Positions 33,883 to 41,815 of a stretch of 64,000 nt of DNA are shown in pieces; the first letter of the stretch is position 1, and each line of letters starts with the position of its first letter. This DNA is from Actinomycetes bacterium (lineage in GTDB: Bacteria > Actinomycetota > Thermoleophilia > Solirubrobacterales > JACPNS01), in the NCBI GenBank assembly GCA_023404495.1, contig JAEYBE010000058.1:1-64000 (forward strand), in the 5' to 3' direction. The notes below the pieces were generated by a model. That model saw only the letters and a list, made by a program, of their open reading frames with translations, was not told the origin of the DNA and made no database searches. The position numbers and the translations under genes are program-made.

Positions 33883-34053
33883 GGGCCGACTGTAGCGACA
33901 AATGTGCCGATTTCCAGCACCCTTTGGAGCCCAGATTCGGTGGCGATTTCAAGTGCTACGTTTCGATCTCCGGCAGGCTTCTGCCCTGCCCGGCGGCAAA
34001 AGGTTTCCGGGGAGGAAGCCGATAGCCAGAACAACTCTTCAAGGCGGGACGCG

Positions 34054-35238
34054 ATGACGGATTCGGAGAAGGACAAGGTGTCGGACGTGGCTCCCGAAGC
34101 CAAGGGTGCCGACACGCCCGAATTCACGGCGCCAGAGGACGATTCAGCAGAGTCGAGCTCGTCGATCGCCGGCATCGACGACCTGATCACCGCCGGCCGC
34201 GACCGCGGCTTTGTCTCGATCGAGGAGATCGAGCAGCAGATCGACGCCGATCTCACGCCCGAGCAGATCCAAGAGCTGCGCACCGATCTGACCGAGCAGG
34301 GCATCGACCTGGTCGGCAGCGCCGACGAAGGCCCGACCGAGACCGAAGCCGAGAAGAAGGCAGCCGTACCACGTGCCAAGAAATCGTCGGCGGCGGTGGA
34401 AGAGGTCGCTACCGATGCTTCTGTTGACAGCTTGCGCCTTTACCTGCGCTCGATCGGCCGTGTCGACTTGCTGACGGCCGAGCAGGAGGTCGAGCTGGCC
34501 AAGCGCATCGAGCGCGGCGACGATGCGGCCAAGCAGCACATGGTCGAGGCCAACTTGCGGCTTGTTGTCAGTATCGCCAAGAACCACGTTGGCCGCGGGC
34601 TCACGCTGCTGGATCTGATCCAGGAGGGCTCGCTGGGCCTGATCCGCGCGGTCGAGAAGTTCGACTACCGCCGCGGCTACAAGTTCTCTACTTACGCGAC
34701 CTGGTGGATCCGCCAAGCGGTCAGCCGCGCGGTCGCCGACAAGGCCCGCACGATCAGGATTCCTGTGCACATGGTCGAGCGGCTCAACACGATCACCAAC
34801 ATGGAGCGCCAGTTGGTGCAGAAACTGGGCCGCGAGCCCGAGCCGCATGAGATCGCCTCTGAGCTCAAGTGGCCGGTCGCTGAGGTGCGCGAGCTGATGC
34901 GCTTCTCGCAGCAGCCGGTGAGCCTCGAGAAGTCGGTCGGCGACCAAGAGGATTCAGAGTTGATCGACTTGGTTGAAGACAAGACCGCGGAGTCGCCGGA
35001 TGAAGCCGCCGCGGAGTCGATCCAGCGCGAGACCGTCTGGCGCGCGCTTTCAATGCTTTCTGACCGCGATCGCAAGGTGATCGAGATGCGTTACGGACTC
35101 GATGGCCGCAAGCCGGCGACGCTGGACGAGGTCGCGCAGGAGCTGGGGCTAACCCGAGAGCGCGTGCGCCAGATCGAGCACAGCTCGCTCAAGCAGCTAA
35201 AGCGCCTGCCTGAGGCGATCGCGCTGCGCAACGGTTAG
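34054..35238 (+). CDS. sigA: Primary RNA polymerase sigma factor (sigma-70)
   Basis: 394 aa. Region 1.1-like segment (residues 40-90), region 1.2 (DSLRLYLRSIGRVDLLTAEQEVELAKRIERG), region 2 (EANLRLVVSIAKNHVGRGLTLLDLIQEGSLGLIRAVEKFDYRRGYKFSTYATWWIRQAVSRA in family form), region 3, and region 4 ending TLDEVAQELGLTRERVRQIEHSSLKQLK. A complete region 2.4/4.2 and region 1.1 indicate the housekeeping sigma. The ATG at 34054 is used; the open frame upstream is antisense to folE2 and is ignored. Confidence 0.95.
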   Translation: MTDSEKDKVSDVAPEAKGADTPEFTAPEDDSAESSSSIAGIDDLITAGRDRGFVSIEEIEQQIDADLTPEQIQELRTDLTEQGIDLVGSADEGPTETEAEKKAAVPRAKKSSAAVEEVATDASVDSLRLYLRSIGRVDLLTAEQEVELAKRIERGDDAAKQHMVEANLRLVVSIAKNHVGRGLTLLDLIQEGSLGLIRAVEKFDYRRGYKFSTYATWWIRQAVSRAVADKARTIRIPVHMVERLNTITNMERQLVQKLGREPEPHEIASELKWPVAEVRELMRFSQQPVSLEKSVGDQEDSELIDLVEDKTAESPDEAAAESIQRETVWRALSMLSDRDRKVIEMRYGLDGRKPATLDEVAQELGLTRERVRQIEHSSLKQLKRLPEAIALRNG

Positions 35239-35247
35239 GGGCTGGCG

Positions 35248-35892
35248 ATGGACGTCTCACGCGTCTCGCTCGCCTCGCTGACCAGCACTACCCAGCTGGA
35301 CCTGCCCGAGTTCCAGGTCCCGCCGGCAGATCCGTTTTCGCTGGCCGCCGAGTGGATCGCGCGGGCGATCGACATAGGCGTGCGCGAGCCGGGCAGCGTG
35401 GCGCTTGCGACCGCGGATTCATCCGGGCGGCCGTCGACGCGCTTCGTGCTGCTCAAGGGATTCGACTCGCGCGGGCTGTTGTTCGTGAGTCAGACCACAA
35501 GTCGCAAGGGCCAGGACATCGCTTCCAATCCGCAGGCGAGCGCGAGCTTCTACTGGCAGGAGCTGCGCCTGCAGCTGCACATCGCGGGGAGCGTCGCGGC
35601 GATCCCGCCGGAGGAGTCCGATGAGATCTTCGCGGCGCGGCCGATCTCGAGCCGCGCGGTGTCGTCTGTCTCGCGACAGGGGCAGGAACTGCTGGACGAG
35701 AACGTCCTGAACAAGGAGATCAGCGACCTGATCTCGCGCGGCCCGCGGCTCGAGCGCCCAGACCGCTGGACCGGCTACCGGATCAGCCCGGAGCGATTTG
35801 AGTTCTGGCAGGGCGGCGAGAGCCGGCTGCACCGCCGGCTCGAGTACACGCTGAGCGAAGAGGGTTGGAGCTGGCGGCGGTTGCAGCCGTAG
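35248..35892 (+). CDS. pdxH: Pyridoxamine 5'-phosphate oxidase
   Basis: 214 aa FMN enzyme making pyridoxal phosphate. FMN contacts: RFVLLKGFDSRGLLFVSQTTSRKGQDI and ASFYWQELRLQLHIAG; C-terminal FWQGGESRLHRRLEY corresponds to the PNPOx signature, with Arg where RLHDR has Asp. Starts 9 nt after the sigma factor stop. Confidence 0.92.
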   Translation: MDVSRVSLASLTSTTQLDLPEFQVPPADPFSLAAEWIARAIDIGVREPGSVALATADSSGRPSTRFVLLKGFDSRGLLFVSQTTSRKGQDIASNPQASASFYWQELRLQLHIAGSVAAIPPEESDEIFAARPISSRAVSSVSRQGQELLDENVLNKEISDLISRGPRLERPDRWTGYRISPERFEFWQGGESRLHRRLEYTLSEEGWSWRRLQP

Positions 35893-35908
35893 CCTGAGTT
35901 GTAACCAG

Positions 35909-36430
35909 CTAGGCGTCTGCCGGCAGTTGCTGGCGGATCAGGGTTTCGACGCGGGCTGCGCCCTCGATGTTGAATAGGACGACTGAGCCGATGACGATTG
36001 TGCCGCGGCCTTCGTATTCGGGCCGGACGCGCAGGCGGGGGGAGTCGGCGAAGGCGGCGATACGGATGTCGCGAGCGGTGCCGTTGCGCGCGCGAGCGCG
36101 AATCACTCGCTTGTCGGTGAGCGCGTAGACGGTCGAGAGGGCCAGGCGACGTCGGCGGATGATGTGGCCGATCACCATGCGCCAGGCGACCCAGAGGCCG
36201 ACGGCGGCAAGGATCGGCCAGATCCATGAACCTGTGCCGCCGGTGACGCCCTTGAGAGCGACAAAGAATCCGGCGAAGGAGACGATCCCGAGGACGATCC
36301 CCAGCGGGATCAGCCAGTAGTCGATCCGCATAAGCAGGCGATCAGCTGAGGGCGCGCCGGACCAGATCAGCCGCTCGCCAGACTCAAGAAGATCGTGCGG
36401 GAGTGGCTGCGTTTGCGGCAAGCGTTCCAT
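35909..36430 (-). CDS. Membrane protein with bacterial PH-like domain
   Basis: 173 aa. Two membrane helices (about residues 37-62 and 69-92) precede a beta-rich domain (STVYALTDKRVIRARARNGTARDIRIAAFADSPRLRVR) resembling YdbS-type PH domains. Role unknown. Confidence 0.72.
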   Translation of the reverse strand: MERLPQTQPLPHDLLESGERLIWSGAPSADRLLMRIDYWLIPLGIVLGIVSFAGFFVALKGVTGGTGSWIWPILAAVGLWVAWRMVIGHIIRRRRLALSTVYALTDKRVIRARARNGTARDIRIAAFADSPRLRVRPEYEGRGTIVIGSVVLFNIEGAARVETLIRQQLPADA

Positions 36431-36552
36431 GGGGCGCTGAGTCGTGCGAGATCGTCGACGCGCAGGGCGACGGTCGAGCGGGAGCGATCTCTCGATCGTG
36501 ACCGAACGACCCGAGCCCGAGCATCGGCGAGCTCGTGCGAGTCAGCGACCCA

Positions 36553-36634
36553 TGGCGGGAGTTGGATTCGAACCAACGTAGGCAGAGCCAACAGGTTTAC
36601 AGCCTGTCTCCTTTAACCACTCGGACATCCCGCC
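36553..36634 (-). tRNA. tRNA-Tyr (GTA)
   Basis: 82-nt class II tRNA with a long variable arm. Acceptor stem GGCGGGA/TCCCGCC, anticodon loop CTGTAAA with anticodon GTA, T-loop GGTTCGAATCC. No encoded CCA. Confidence 0.95.
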
Positions 36635-36696
36635 GCGTAGGCCCCGGAGTTTAGTCGCCGCCTCTCGCTGCCCGCGGCCAGCATCAGCCCCCCGAC

Positions 36697-36761
36697 TTCA
36701 AGCGGCAAATCTTCCATGCCCTCTGCTTGAGGCAGAGGGCATGGAGCAAATCGGGCTTGAA
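36697..36761. repeat. Hairpin repeat, copy 2
   Basis: Same 14-bp stem as copy 1 (36713-36726 with 36732-36745, 5-nt loop). Outer arms TTCAAGC (36697-36703) and GCTTGAA (36755-36761) also pair. Flanks GGCAAATC and GCAAATCGG are shared with the other copies. Lies between tRNA-Tyr and the HAD gene. Confidence 0.88.
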
Positions 36762-36852
36762 TAAGGCGGAGCGCCGGAGGCATCGCGCGCAGGCGTCGGC
36801 CGCAGGTCGGTCGCGCGCCGGGCGCCCGCCAGGCGCGCGCCGGGCCCCCCAA

Positions 36853-36917
36853 TCCAAGCGGCAAGTCTTCCACGGTCTGCGCCTCGAGCGCAGACCGTGG
36901 AGCAAATCCGGCTTGAA
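36853..36917. repeat. Hairpin repeat, copy 3 (covarying stem)
   Basis: Same architecture and flanks (CCAAGCGGCAAGTCT ... GCAAATCCGGCTTGAA), but the 14-bp stem is a different sequence, TCCACGGTCTGCGC (36869-36882) with its exact complement (36888-36901). Pairing is kept while sequence changes. The right flank runs directly into the TAGGCT -10 element of the HAD gene. Confidence 0.88.
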
Positions 36918-36923
36918 TAGGCT
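36918..36923 (+). promoter_or_regulatory. -10 element (TAGGCT) of the HAD gene
   Basis: Ends 7 nt before the GTG start at 36931; it abuts the right arm of hairpin copy 3, so the hairpin occupies the position expected for the -35 region. Confidence 0.5.
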
Positions 36924-36930
36924 CCGCGCC

Positions 36931-37584
36931 GTGGCTACCTACGAGCTCGTGATTTTCGACTGCGACGGAGTTCTCGTCGACTCTGAGGCGCTCGGCAATC
37001 GCGCGCTGGCTGAGACGCTGACTGCCGTCGGCCTGCCGACCACGCCCGAGGAAGCGCTCGAGGCCTGCAAAGGCCGGATCCTCGCCGATGTCGTCAAGAT
37101 CATGGAGCAGCGCAACGGAGGCCCGCTTCCCGACGGCTGGATCCCCGAGTTCGAGGCACTACGCGCGCTCTACTTCAAAGAGGAGCTCGAAGAGATCTCC
37201 GGCGCGCGAGCGGCCGTCGAGGCGGTCAAGGCCGCCGGGATCGATGTCGCGGTCGGCACCCAGGGCAAGCCCGAAAAGGTCTCCCTGACGCTCGGACTGA
37301 CCGGCCTGATCGACCTCTTCGACGAGGACGCGATCTTCACGTCATACGGAGTCCCGCGCGGCAAGCCGCACCCGGACCTCTATCTCCACGCGGCCGCGCA
37401 ACGGGGGCACGAGCCGGACCGCTGCGCCGTGATCGAAGACACCGCGCTCGGCGTCACGGCCGGCGTCGCCGCCGGCATGACCGTCTTCGGCCTCGCCCGC
37501 GAGACCCCGCCAGAAGAGATCGAGCAAGCTGGCGGCGCCCCCTTCACCAAATTCAACCAAATAGTTGATCAACTGATAAGATGA
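36931..37584 (+). CDS. HAD-superfamily phosphatase/phosphoglucomutase-like
   Basis: 217 aa. HAD motif I FDCDGVLVDSE (Asp10 nucleophile, Asp12), helical cap, motif II GTQGKPEKVS region, motif III Lys in PRGKPHPDLY, motif IV EDTALGVTAG. Similar to beta-phosphoglucomutase and small sugar-phosphate phosphatases; substrate not predictable. GTG start set by TAGGCT 7 nt upstream. The sequence before it in this frame belongs to the hairpin repeats. Confidence 0.88.
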   Translation: MATYELVIFDCDGVLVDSEALGNRALAETLTAVGLPTTPEEALEACKGRILADVVKIMEQRNGGPLPDGWIPEFEALRALYFKEELEEISGARAAVEAVKAAGIDVAVGTQGKPEKVSLTLGLTGLIDLFDEDAIFTSYGVPRGKPHPDLYLHAAAQRGHEPDRCAVIEDTALGVTAGVAAGMTVFGLARETPPEEIEQAGGAPFTKFNQIVDQLIR

Positions 37585-37588
37585 ATAC

Positions 37589-37918
37589 ATGGCCGATCAA
37601 CTCAGCAATACGTTTCAGGCGCTGGCCGACCCGACCCGCCGCGCGATCCTTGCGCGCTTGAGCCGAGGCGAGGCGACCGTCAAAGAACTCGCCGAGCCGT
37701 TCGACCTCTCCATCCAGGCGGTCAGCAAGCACGTCAAGGTGCTCGAAGACGCCGGCCTGATCCACAAGGACCGTCGCGCGCAGCTGCGCGTATCGAGCAT
37801 CAAGGGTGCGCCGCTCAAAGACGCCGCCGACTGGTTGCTCGGCTACAGCAGCTTCTTCGATCAAACGCTCGATCGCCTCGATGCTCACCTCAAGACTCAG
37901 AAAGGCAAGAGAAAATGA
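37589..37918 (+). CDS. ArsR-family HTH regulator
   Basis: 109 aa winged-helix repressor (FQALADPTRRAILARLSRGEATVKELAEPFDLSIQAVSKHVKVLEDAGLIHKDRR). No metal-binding Cys motif, so it belongs to the group paired with SRPBCC proteins. TAAGAT (37577-37582) is 6 nt upstream of the ATG. Stop overlaps the next start (ATGA). Confidence 0.92.
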   Translation: MADQLSNTFQALADPTRRAILARLSRGEATVKELAEPFDLSIQAVSKHVKVLEDAGLIHKDRRAQLRVSSIKGAPLKDAADWLLGYSSFFDQTLDRLDAHLKTQKGKRK

Positions 37919-38355
37919 GCGAGCGAGAAGCACTCGTCGTCACTCGCGTCTATGACGCCACACCCGAGCAGATCTGGGAAGTCTGGACCGAGCCCGCACA
38001 TCTGCATAAGTTCTTCGCCCCGGCCGGGTCGAGCGTGCCGCTCGAGACCGTGACGATGGATGTCCGCGTTGGCGGCGAGTTCAGCCTGACGATGATCAAC
38101 GGCGTTAACGGCGAGGAGTACCCGATGCAGGCCGAGTACACCGTGCTCGACCCACCCACCAAGCTCGGCTTCAAGACCGCCGGAGGAATCGATGGCACGA
38201 TCGAACTCGAGGATCTGGGCAGCGGCAAGACGCTGCTGACCTGGACCACATTGGTCGACTTCGACGGGAACGATGAGTTCCGCCGGGGAGCAACGATCGG
38301 GACCCACAGTGCGGCGGACAACCTCGGCGAGCATCTTGCGGCCGTGACTGCTTGA
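37915..38355 (+). CDS. SRPBCC / AHSA1-like domain protein
   Basis: 146 aa helix-grip protein (ATPEQIWEVWTEPAHLHKFFAP...GGEFSLTMI...), the standard partner of this ArsR subtype. Binds a hydrophobic ligand; ligand unknown. Followed by a strong hairpin terminator. Confidence 0.9.
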   Translation: MSEREALVVTRVYDATPEQIWEVWTEPAHLHKFFAPAGSSVPLETVTMDVRVGGEFSLTMINGVNGEEYPMQAEYTVLDPPTKLGFKTAGGIDGTIELEDLGSGKTLLTWTTLVDFDGNDEFRRGATIGTHSAADNLGEHLAAVTA

Positions 38356-38418
38356 TTTCGGTAGAATTCTTCAAATAGCTAGCAAGGTCGCTGCGAGCTC
38401 CATGCTCCACCGATAACA

Positions 38419-38446
38419 AAAAGGGGCCCCGTTCGGGGCCCCTTTT
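38419..38446 (-). terminator. Rho-independent terminator (bidirectional)
   Basis: 12-bp perfect stem AAAAGGGGCCCC / GGGGCCCCTTTT with loop GTTC. Reading leftward, the stem ends TTTTTGTT, so it best terminates the minus-strand peptide gene whose stop is 10 bp away; reading rightward it can also end the ArsR/SRPBCC transcript. Confidence 0.88.
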
Positions 38447-38456
38447 CATTGCGGTC

Positions 38457-38519
38457 TCACTCAGTCTTGACGACGAGCAAGAGCACTATTAGCGCTAGCA
38501 AGGCTGCTACTAGCTCCAA
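38457..38519 (-). CDS. 20-residue hydrophobic peptide
   Basis: Minus-strand ORF with TTG start (38517-38519) reading MELVAALLALIVLLLVV then Lys-Thr-Glu. An optimal Shine-Dalgarno, AAGGAGGTG (complement of 38525-38533), is 5 nt away and a strong terminator follows 10 bp after the stop. One membrane helix. A truncated second copy (M-E-L-A-A-T-L-L-A-I) lies beyond the terminator. It resembles small membrane peptides such as type I toxins or subunit-like peptides; function unknown. Confidence 0.5.
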   Translation of the reverse strand: MELVAALLALIVLLLVVKTE

Positions 38520-38702
38520 TGCTCCACCTCCTTCCCATTCCGTACTCCAGGCACAATCGCCTGAAGCCACGTGGTCCAGCCGGCGATCCGCCGGAGGGAC
38601 GGAATGGACGCGGAGTGGCCGCGCCACCACTCTGACTATCGAAGTGCAAAATGTGCGTTCGCTTTGCACCAACTCTCAATCGAACGTGTGACAATTCGGC
38701 CC

Positions 38703-39551
38703 ATGGGACTCAAAGCCAAGCCAGAACCAGACCAGTTCAAGGGGCAGATCGCTGTCGTCACCGGCGCGGGATCGGGGATTGGGCGCAGCATGGCGCTGCT
38801 GCTCGGCAAGCTCGGCGCCAAGGTGCACGCCGCCGACCTCAACGGCGCCTCGGCGATCGACACCGCCGGGAAGATCAACGACGCTGGCGGCGAAGCCGTC
38901 GCGCACACCCTCGATGTCACCGACGCAGCGGCCGTCGCCAAGCTCGCCGAAGAAGTCTTCACAGAGGACGGCCGCGTCGACATCCTGCATAACAACGCAG
39001 GCATCGGCCACGCCGGTCCGATCGAAGAGACCCCGCTGGAGGACTGGCAGAAGGTCCTGGACGTAAACCTCTTCGGCGTGATCAACGGCCTCAACGCCTT
39101 CGTCCCGAAGATGATCGAGCAGGGTGGCAGCGCGCACGTCGTCAACACCGCCTCGATGGCCGGCCTGCAGGCCAGCGCCGGCATGGCCCCGTACTGCACA
39201 AGCAAGTTCGGCGTCGTCGGGATGAGCATCGCACTCGACGCCGAGCTCAAGTCCAAGGGCATCCGCGTCACCGCGCTCTGCCCGGGCATCATCAACACAG
39301 CCATCGTCAAAGAGTCGACGATGCGCGGCGCGATCGAGAACCGCCACGACAAGCTCACGAACTTCTACAAGAAGCGCGGCGCCTCGCCGGACGTTGTCGC
39401 CCGCGACGCCGTCACGGCGATCTTGCGCAAGCAAGTGATCAAGCCGACACCGTCGTGGCAGGTCTCTCCCGGCTGGTGGCTGATGCGAATTTCGCCGCGC
39501 GCTTACACCGGGCTGGCCAGAAGGTCCTACAAATCGATCATCGGTGGTTGA
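38703..39551 (+). CDS. Short-chain dehydrogenase/reductase
   Basis: 282 aa classical SDR. TGAGSGIG cofactor motif, NNAG, and the catalytic Ser (NTASMAG), Tyr and Lys (YCTSK) are all present, unlike the degenerate SDR at 9788. The C-terminal extension (PSWQVSPGWWLMRISPRAYTGLARR) is amphipathic. Substrate unknown. GACAAT (38690-38695) is 7 nt before the ATG. Confidence 0.9.
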   Translation: MGLKAKPEPDQFKGQIAVVTGAGSGIGRSMALLLGKLGAKVHAADLNGASAIDTAGKINDAGGEAVAHTLDVTDAAAVAKLAEEVFTEDGRVDILHNNAGIGHAGPIEETPLEDWQKVLDVNLFGVINGLNAFVPKMIEQGGSAHVVNTASMAGLQASAGMAPYCTSKFGVVGMSIALDAELKSKGIRVTALCPGIINTAIVKESTMRGAIENRHDKLTNFYKKRGASPDVVARDAVTAILRKQVIKPTPSWQVSPGWWLMRISPRAYTGLARRSYKSIIGG

Positions 39552-39584
39552 GGGATTCGGCAACCTGCCGATACCTCAATCACT

Positions 39585-40196
39585 ATGCGCAAGACGATCC
39601 TGCTCGCCTCCGCGGCGCTTTCACTTCTGCTCGCTGTTCCGGCCTTCGCTGGGCACAACACGTACTACAAGATCAAGGGCGGCAGCGCCAGCGCTGACGT
39701 ATCCGCGGCCAAGATGCTGGGCAACGACTACGGCATCGACATTGATCGCGTAGTCGGTCCGCTCAAGCTAAAGCGCGGCGGATCGGTCTACCACTCGAGC
39801 AATTCGCTCACCGCGGACTTCACGTCCGCCACCAAGATCGTCGTCAAGTACGACACGCGCGGTGCCGACGGCAAGAAGGGCGGCGTCACGACCTTCACGA
39901 TCAAGCGCCTCAGCCTCACGGTCGGCAAGAAGAGCTCGTTCATGATCGGCAACGTCTCCGGCAGCTCGACGGTGCCAGGCGTCACTGTCAAGTCCGGCGA
40001 AATCCGCGTCTTCAACATCGGCGGCGGCAAGGTCAAGAAGTCGAAGTCGGGCAAGTACGCCTACACGTTCTCATCGAAGGACATCACCTTCAACTCCGCG
40101 CTGACCAACCTGATGAACGCCGCGGGCACGCCGATGGGCAACAAACACGCTTCGGCGAAGATCGACCTGGGCAGCTTCTCGGTCAAGGTCAAGTAG
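39585..40196 (+). CDS. Secreted beta-rich protein of unknown function
   Basis: 203 aa with a signal peptide (residues 1-22, cut near AFA-GH). The mature part is Gly/Lys/Ser-rich with alternating strands and no Cys. Not recognised; the pattern (VVGPLKLKRGGSVYH...) somewhat resembles surface beta-sandwich domains. Confidence 0.75.
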   Translation: MRKTILLASAALSLLLAVPAFAGHNTYYKIKGGSASADVSAAKMLGNDYGIDIDRVVGPLKLKRGGSVYHSSNSLTADFTSATKIVVKYDTRGADGKKGGVTTFTIKRLSLTVGKKSSFMIGNVSGSSTVPGVTVKSGEIRVFNIGGGKVKKSKSGKYAYTFSSKDITFNSALTNLMNAAGTPMGNKHASAKIDLGSFSVKVK

Positions 40197-40250
40197 CGCG
40201 CGCTACATCAAACTTCCAGGCCGGCTTCTTCGACGTGCTGTGCTTTCACT

Positions 40251-40472
40251 TCACGTCTTCGACGTGAAGTGCCACCCACCGCAGATAAGGCACTTGTAAA
40301 CACCGAGGTCGTACTCCTTGGCCAGGCGCTCGGCGTCGCCTTTGAACTTGAAGCGCCGCTTCTCGCCGCACATCTTGGTCTCGATCGCCAGGCGTTCTTC
40401 TTCGGTGACGGGCTTGGGCGCTGAGCGCTCGCCCAGCGATTTGCGCCCCTTCTTGCGTTGAGGTCTTGCCAT
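40251..40472 (-). CDS. Small Cys-containing basic protein
   Basis: 73 aa from ATG 40470-40472 (MARPQRKKGRKSLGE). Strongly basic start, then MCGEKRRF and YKCLICGGWHFTS, a probable zinc-binding CxxC plus Cys/His. May bind RNA or DNA. CAGAAT lies 8 nt upstream; the longer frame is not used. Confidence 0.6.
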   Translation of the reverse strand: MARPQRKKGRKSLGERSAPKPVTEEERLAIETKMCGEKRRFKFKGDAERLAKEYDLGVYKCLICGGWHFTSKT

Positions 40473-40534
40473 CGACGGGTATTCTGATCGACTTCGATCC
40501 GGGCCAAGCCGCCTCACGACCTCAAGGAGCAGGG

Positions 40535-41809
40535 ATGCGCAAGTTTCTATTCGCAGTGACGATCGCGAGCTGCGTGTTCGCAATGAGCGCGGCGGCAGCC
40601 GGAGCGGCGACTCGCTAGGTGACACCGACTGGATCTGCGGGTTCCGGCTCAGGGTGCCTAGTCGCAAACCCGTGCTCGCTCGAGTCGGCTACAGACGCCG
40701 ACGAGCTCAACCCCGGTGACACAATCTCTCTGGCCGCGGGCAGCTACGTCTTCTCGACCGACATCACGATCGGTACCGCGGGCGTGACACTCGTCGGTGC
40801 CGGCGCAGACAAGACTTACCTCTCCTCGACAGCTTCGAGCGGAGTCCCGCTGACCCTTGCCGAAGCGACCGTGGTCGCTTCGGACTTCTCGATCACCGCC
40901 GTCAACGCCGGACCTACAATCCGCGTTTCGGCCGGCACGATGGACCGCGTCGCCGCCTGGAACACATCGGCGCAGACCGGTACGGTCGGCTGCCAGGCGG
41001 TCGGATCGATCGGCCAAGCGACCATCTCCAACTCAATTTGTGGCCGCTCGAGCGCCGGCAGCGGCGGCGGGCTGATCGCCGGACTCGAAGCTTCAGGCGC
41101 CGCGACGATCGTGGTGCGTAATTCGACCGTGATCGGCGGCGATGGCAGCTGGGCGTTCGCCCTGCTCGCGGCCCCGAGCACTGGTCCGATCAACCTCACG
41201 GTAAGCAACACGATCATGTCCGGGCAGTCGTACGACGTGGTGACGCAATTCGCCTCGGCGTCCTCGTCGATTGCGCTCTCGATCGATCACTCCAACTACT
41301 CGACGTTCACCGACGTCGGTGATCCGACCGGATTCCCCGCGCCTGGAACTGCAACCAACCAGACGGCCGAGCCGGTGTTTGCCGAGACCAGCTTCTACAC
41401 GCAGGCGTCGAATTCGCCGACAATCGACGCTGGGCAGACTTACGTCGGCGTGGGCCTCAAAGACCTACTCGGCGCGCAGCGCAACCAAGGCGCGGCGATC
41501 GACATCGGGGCAAGCGAGTTCGCCTCGCCGATCGTGAATCCGCCGGTCGACACAACAGCCCCGATCGTCACGATCACCAAGCGCCCCAAGAGCGGCACCA
41601 GCAAGAAGGCCCGCGTGAGCTTCAACGCCAACGAGCCGGCGACTTTCCAGTGCAAGCTCGACAAGGCGCGCACCTGGAAGAGCTGCAGCTCGCCGTGGAA
41701 GAAGACGGTGAAGGTCGGCAAGCACAAGCTGCGCATCCGCGCGACCGACACGGCCGGCAACGTCGGCGCGTCGAAGACGGTCAGCTGGACCGTGAAGAAG
41801 AAGCGCTAG
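40535..41809 (+). pseudogene. Secreted beta-helix protein split by an amber codon
   Basis: ATG 40535 behind AAGGAG encodes a perfect signal peptide (MRKFLFAVTIASCVFAMSAA...), residues 1-27, then TAG at 40616-40618, and the same frame goes on for 396 codons. The downstream part has repeats typical of right-handed beta-helix (pectate-lyase-like) surface proteins (GDTISLAAGSYVFSTDITIGTAGVTLVGAG) and a C-terminal Ig-like domain (DTTAPIVTITKRPKSGTSKKARVSF...). The codon after Thr-Arg is often an aromatic in such proteins, so TAG may derive from TAC. Either a recent nonsense mutation, readthrough, or a sequencing error. Confidence 0.7.
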
Positions 41810-41815
41810 CCGCGA

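Larger units (their letters stand above)
38378..38528. repeat. Direct repeat flanking a terminator
   Basis: GCTAGCAAGG...AGCTCCATGCTCCACC at 38378-38411 and a version about 80% identical at 38494-38528. On the minus strand each copy begins a short ORF starting M-E-L: 20 residues at the right copy and 10 at the left. The terminator lies between them. Indicates duplication of a small gene unit. Confidence 0.7.

Noticed and set aside
33247..34053. Upstream extension of the sigma factor frame
   Set aside because: It is antisense to folE2 and begins long before the conserved N-terminus; the ATG at 34054 fits the family.
32711..36917. The three hairpin repeats as ordinary rho-independent terminators
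   Set aside because: No U-run follows and two copies lie upstream of a gene instead of after one.
38457..38519. Peptide as KdpF
   Set aside because: Similar in size and hydrophobicity, but no kdpABC genes are nearby and the residues do not match the KdpF pattern closely.
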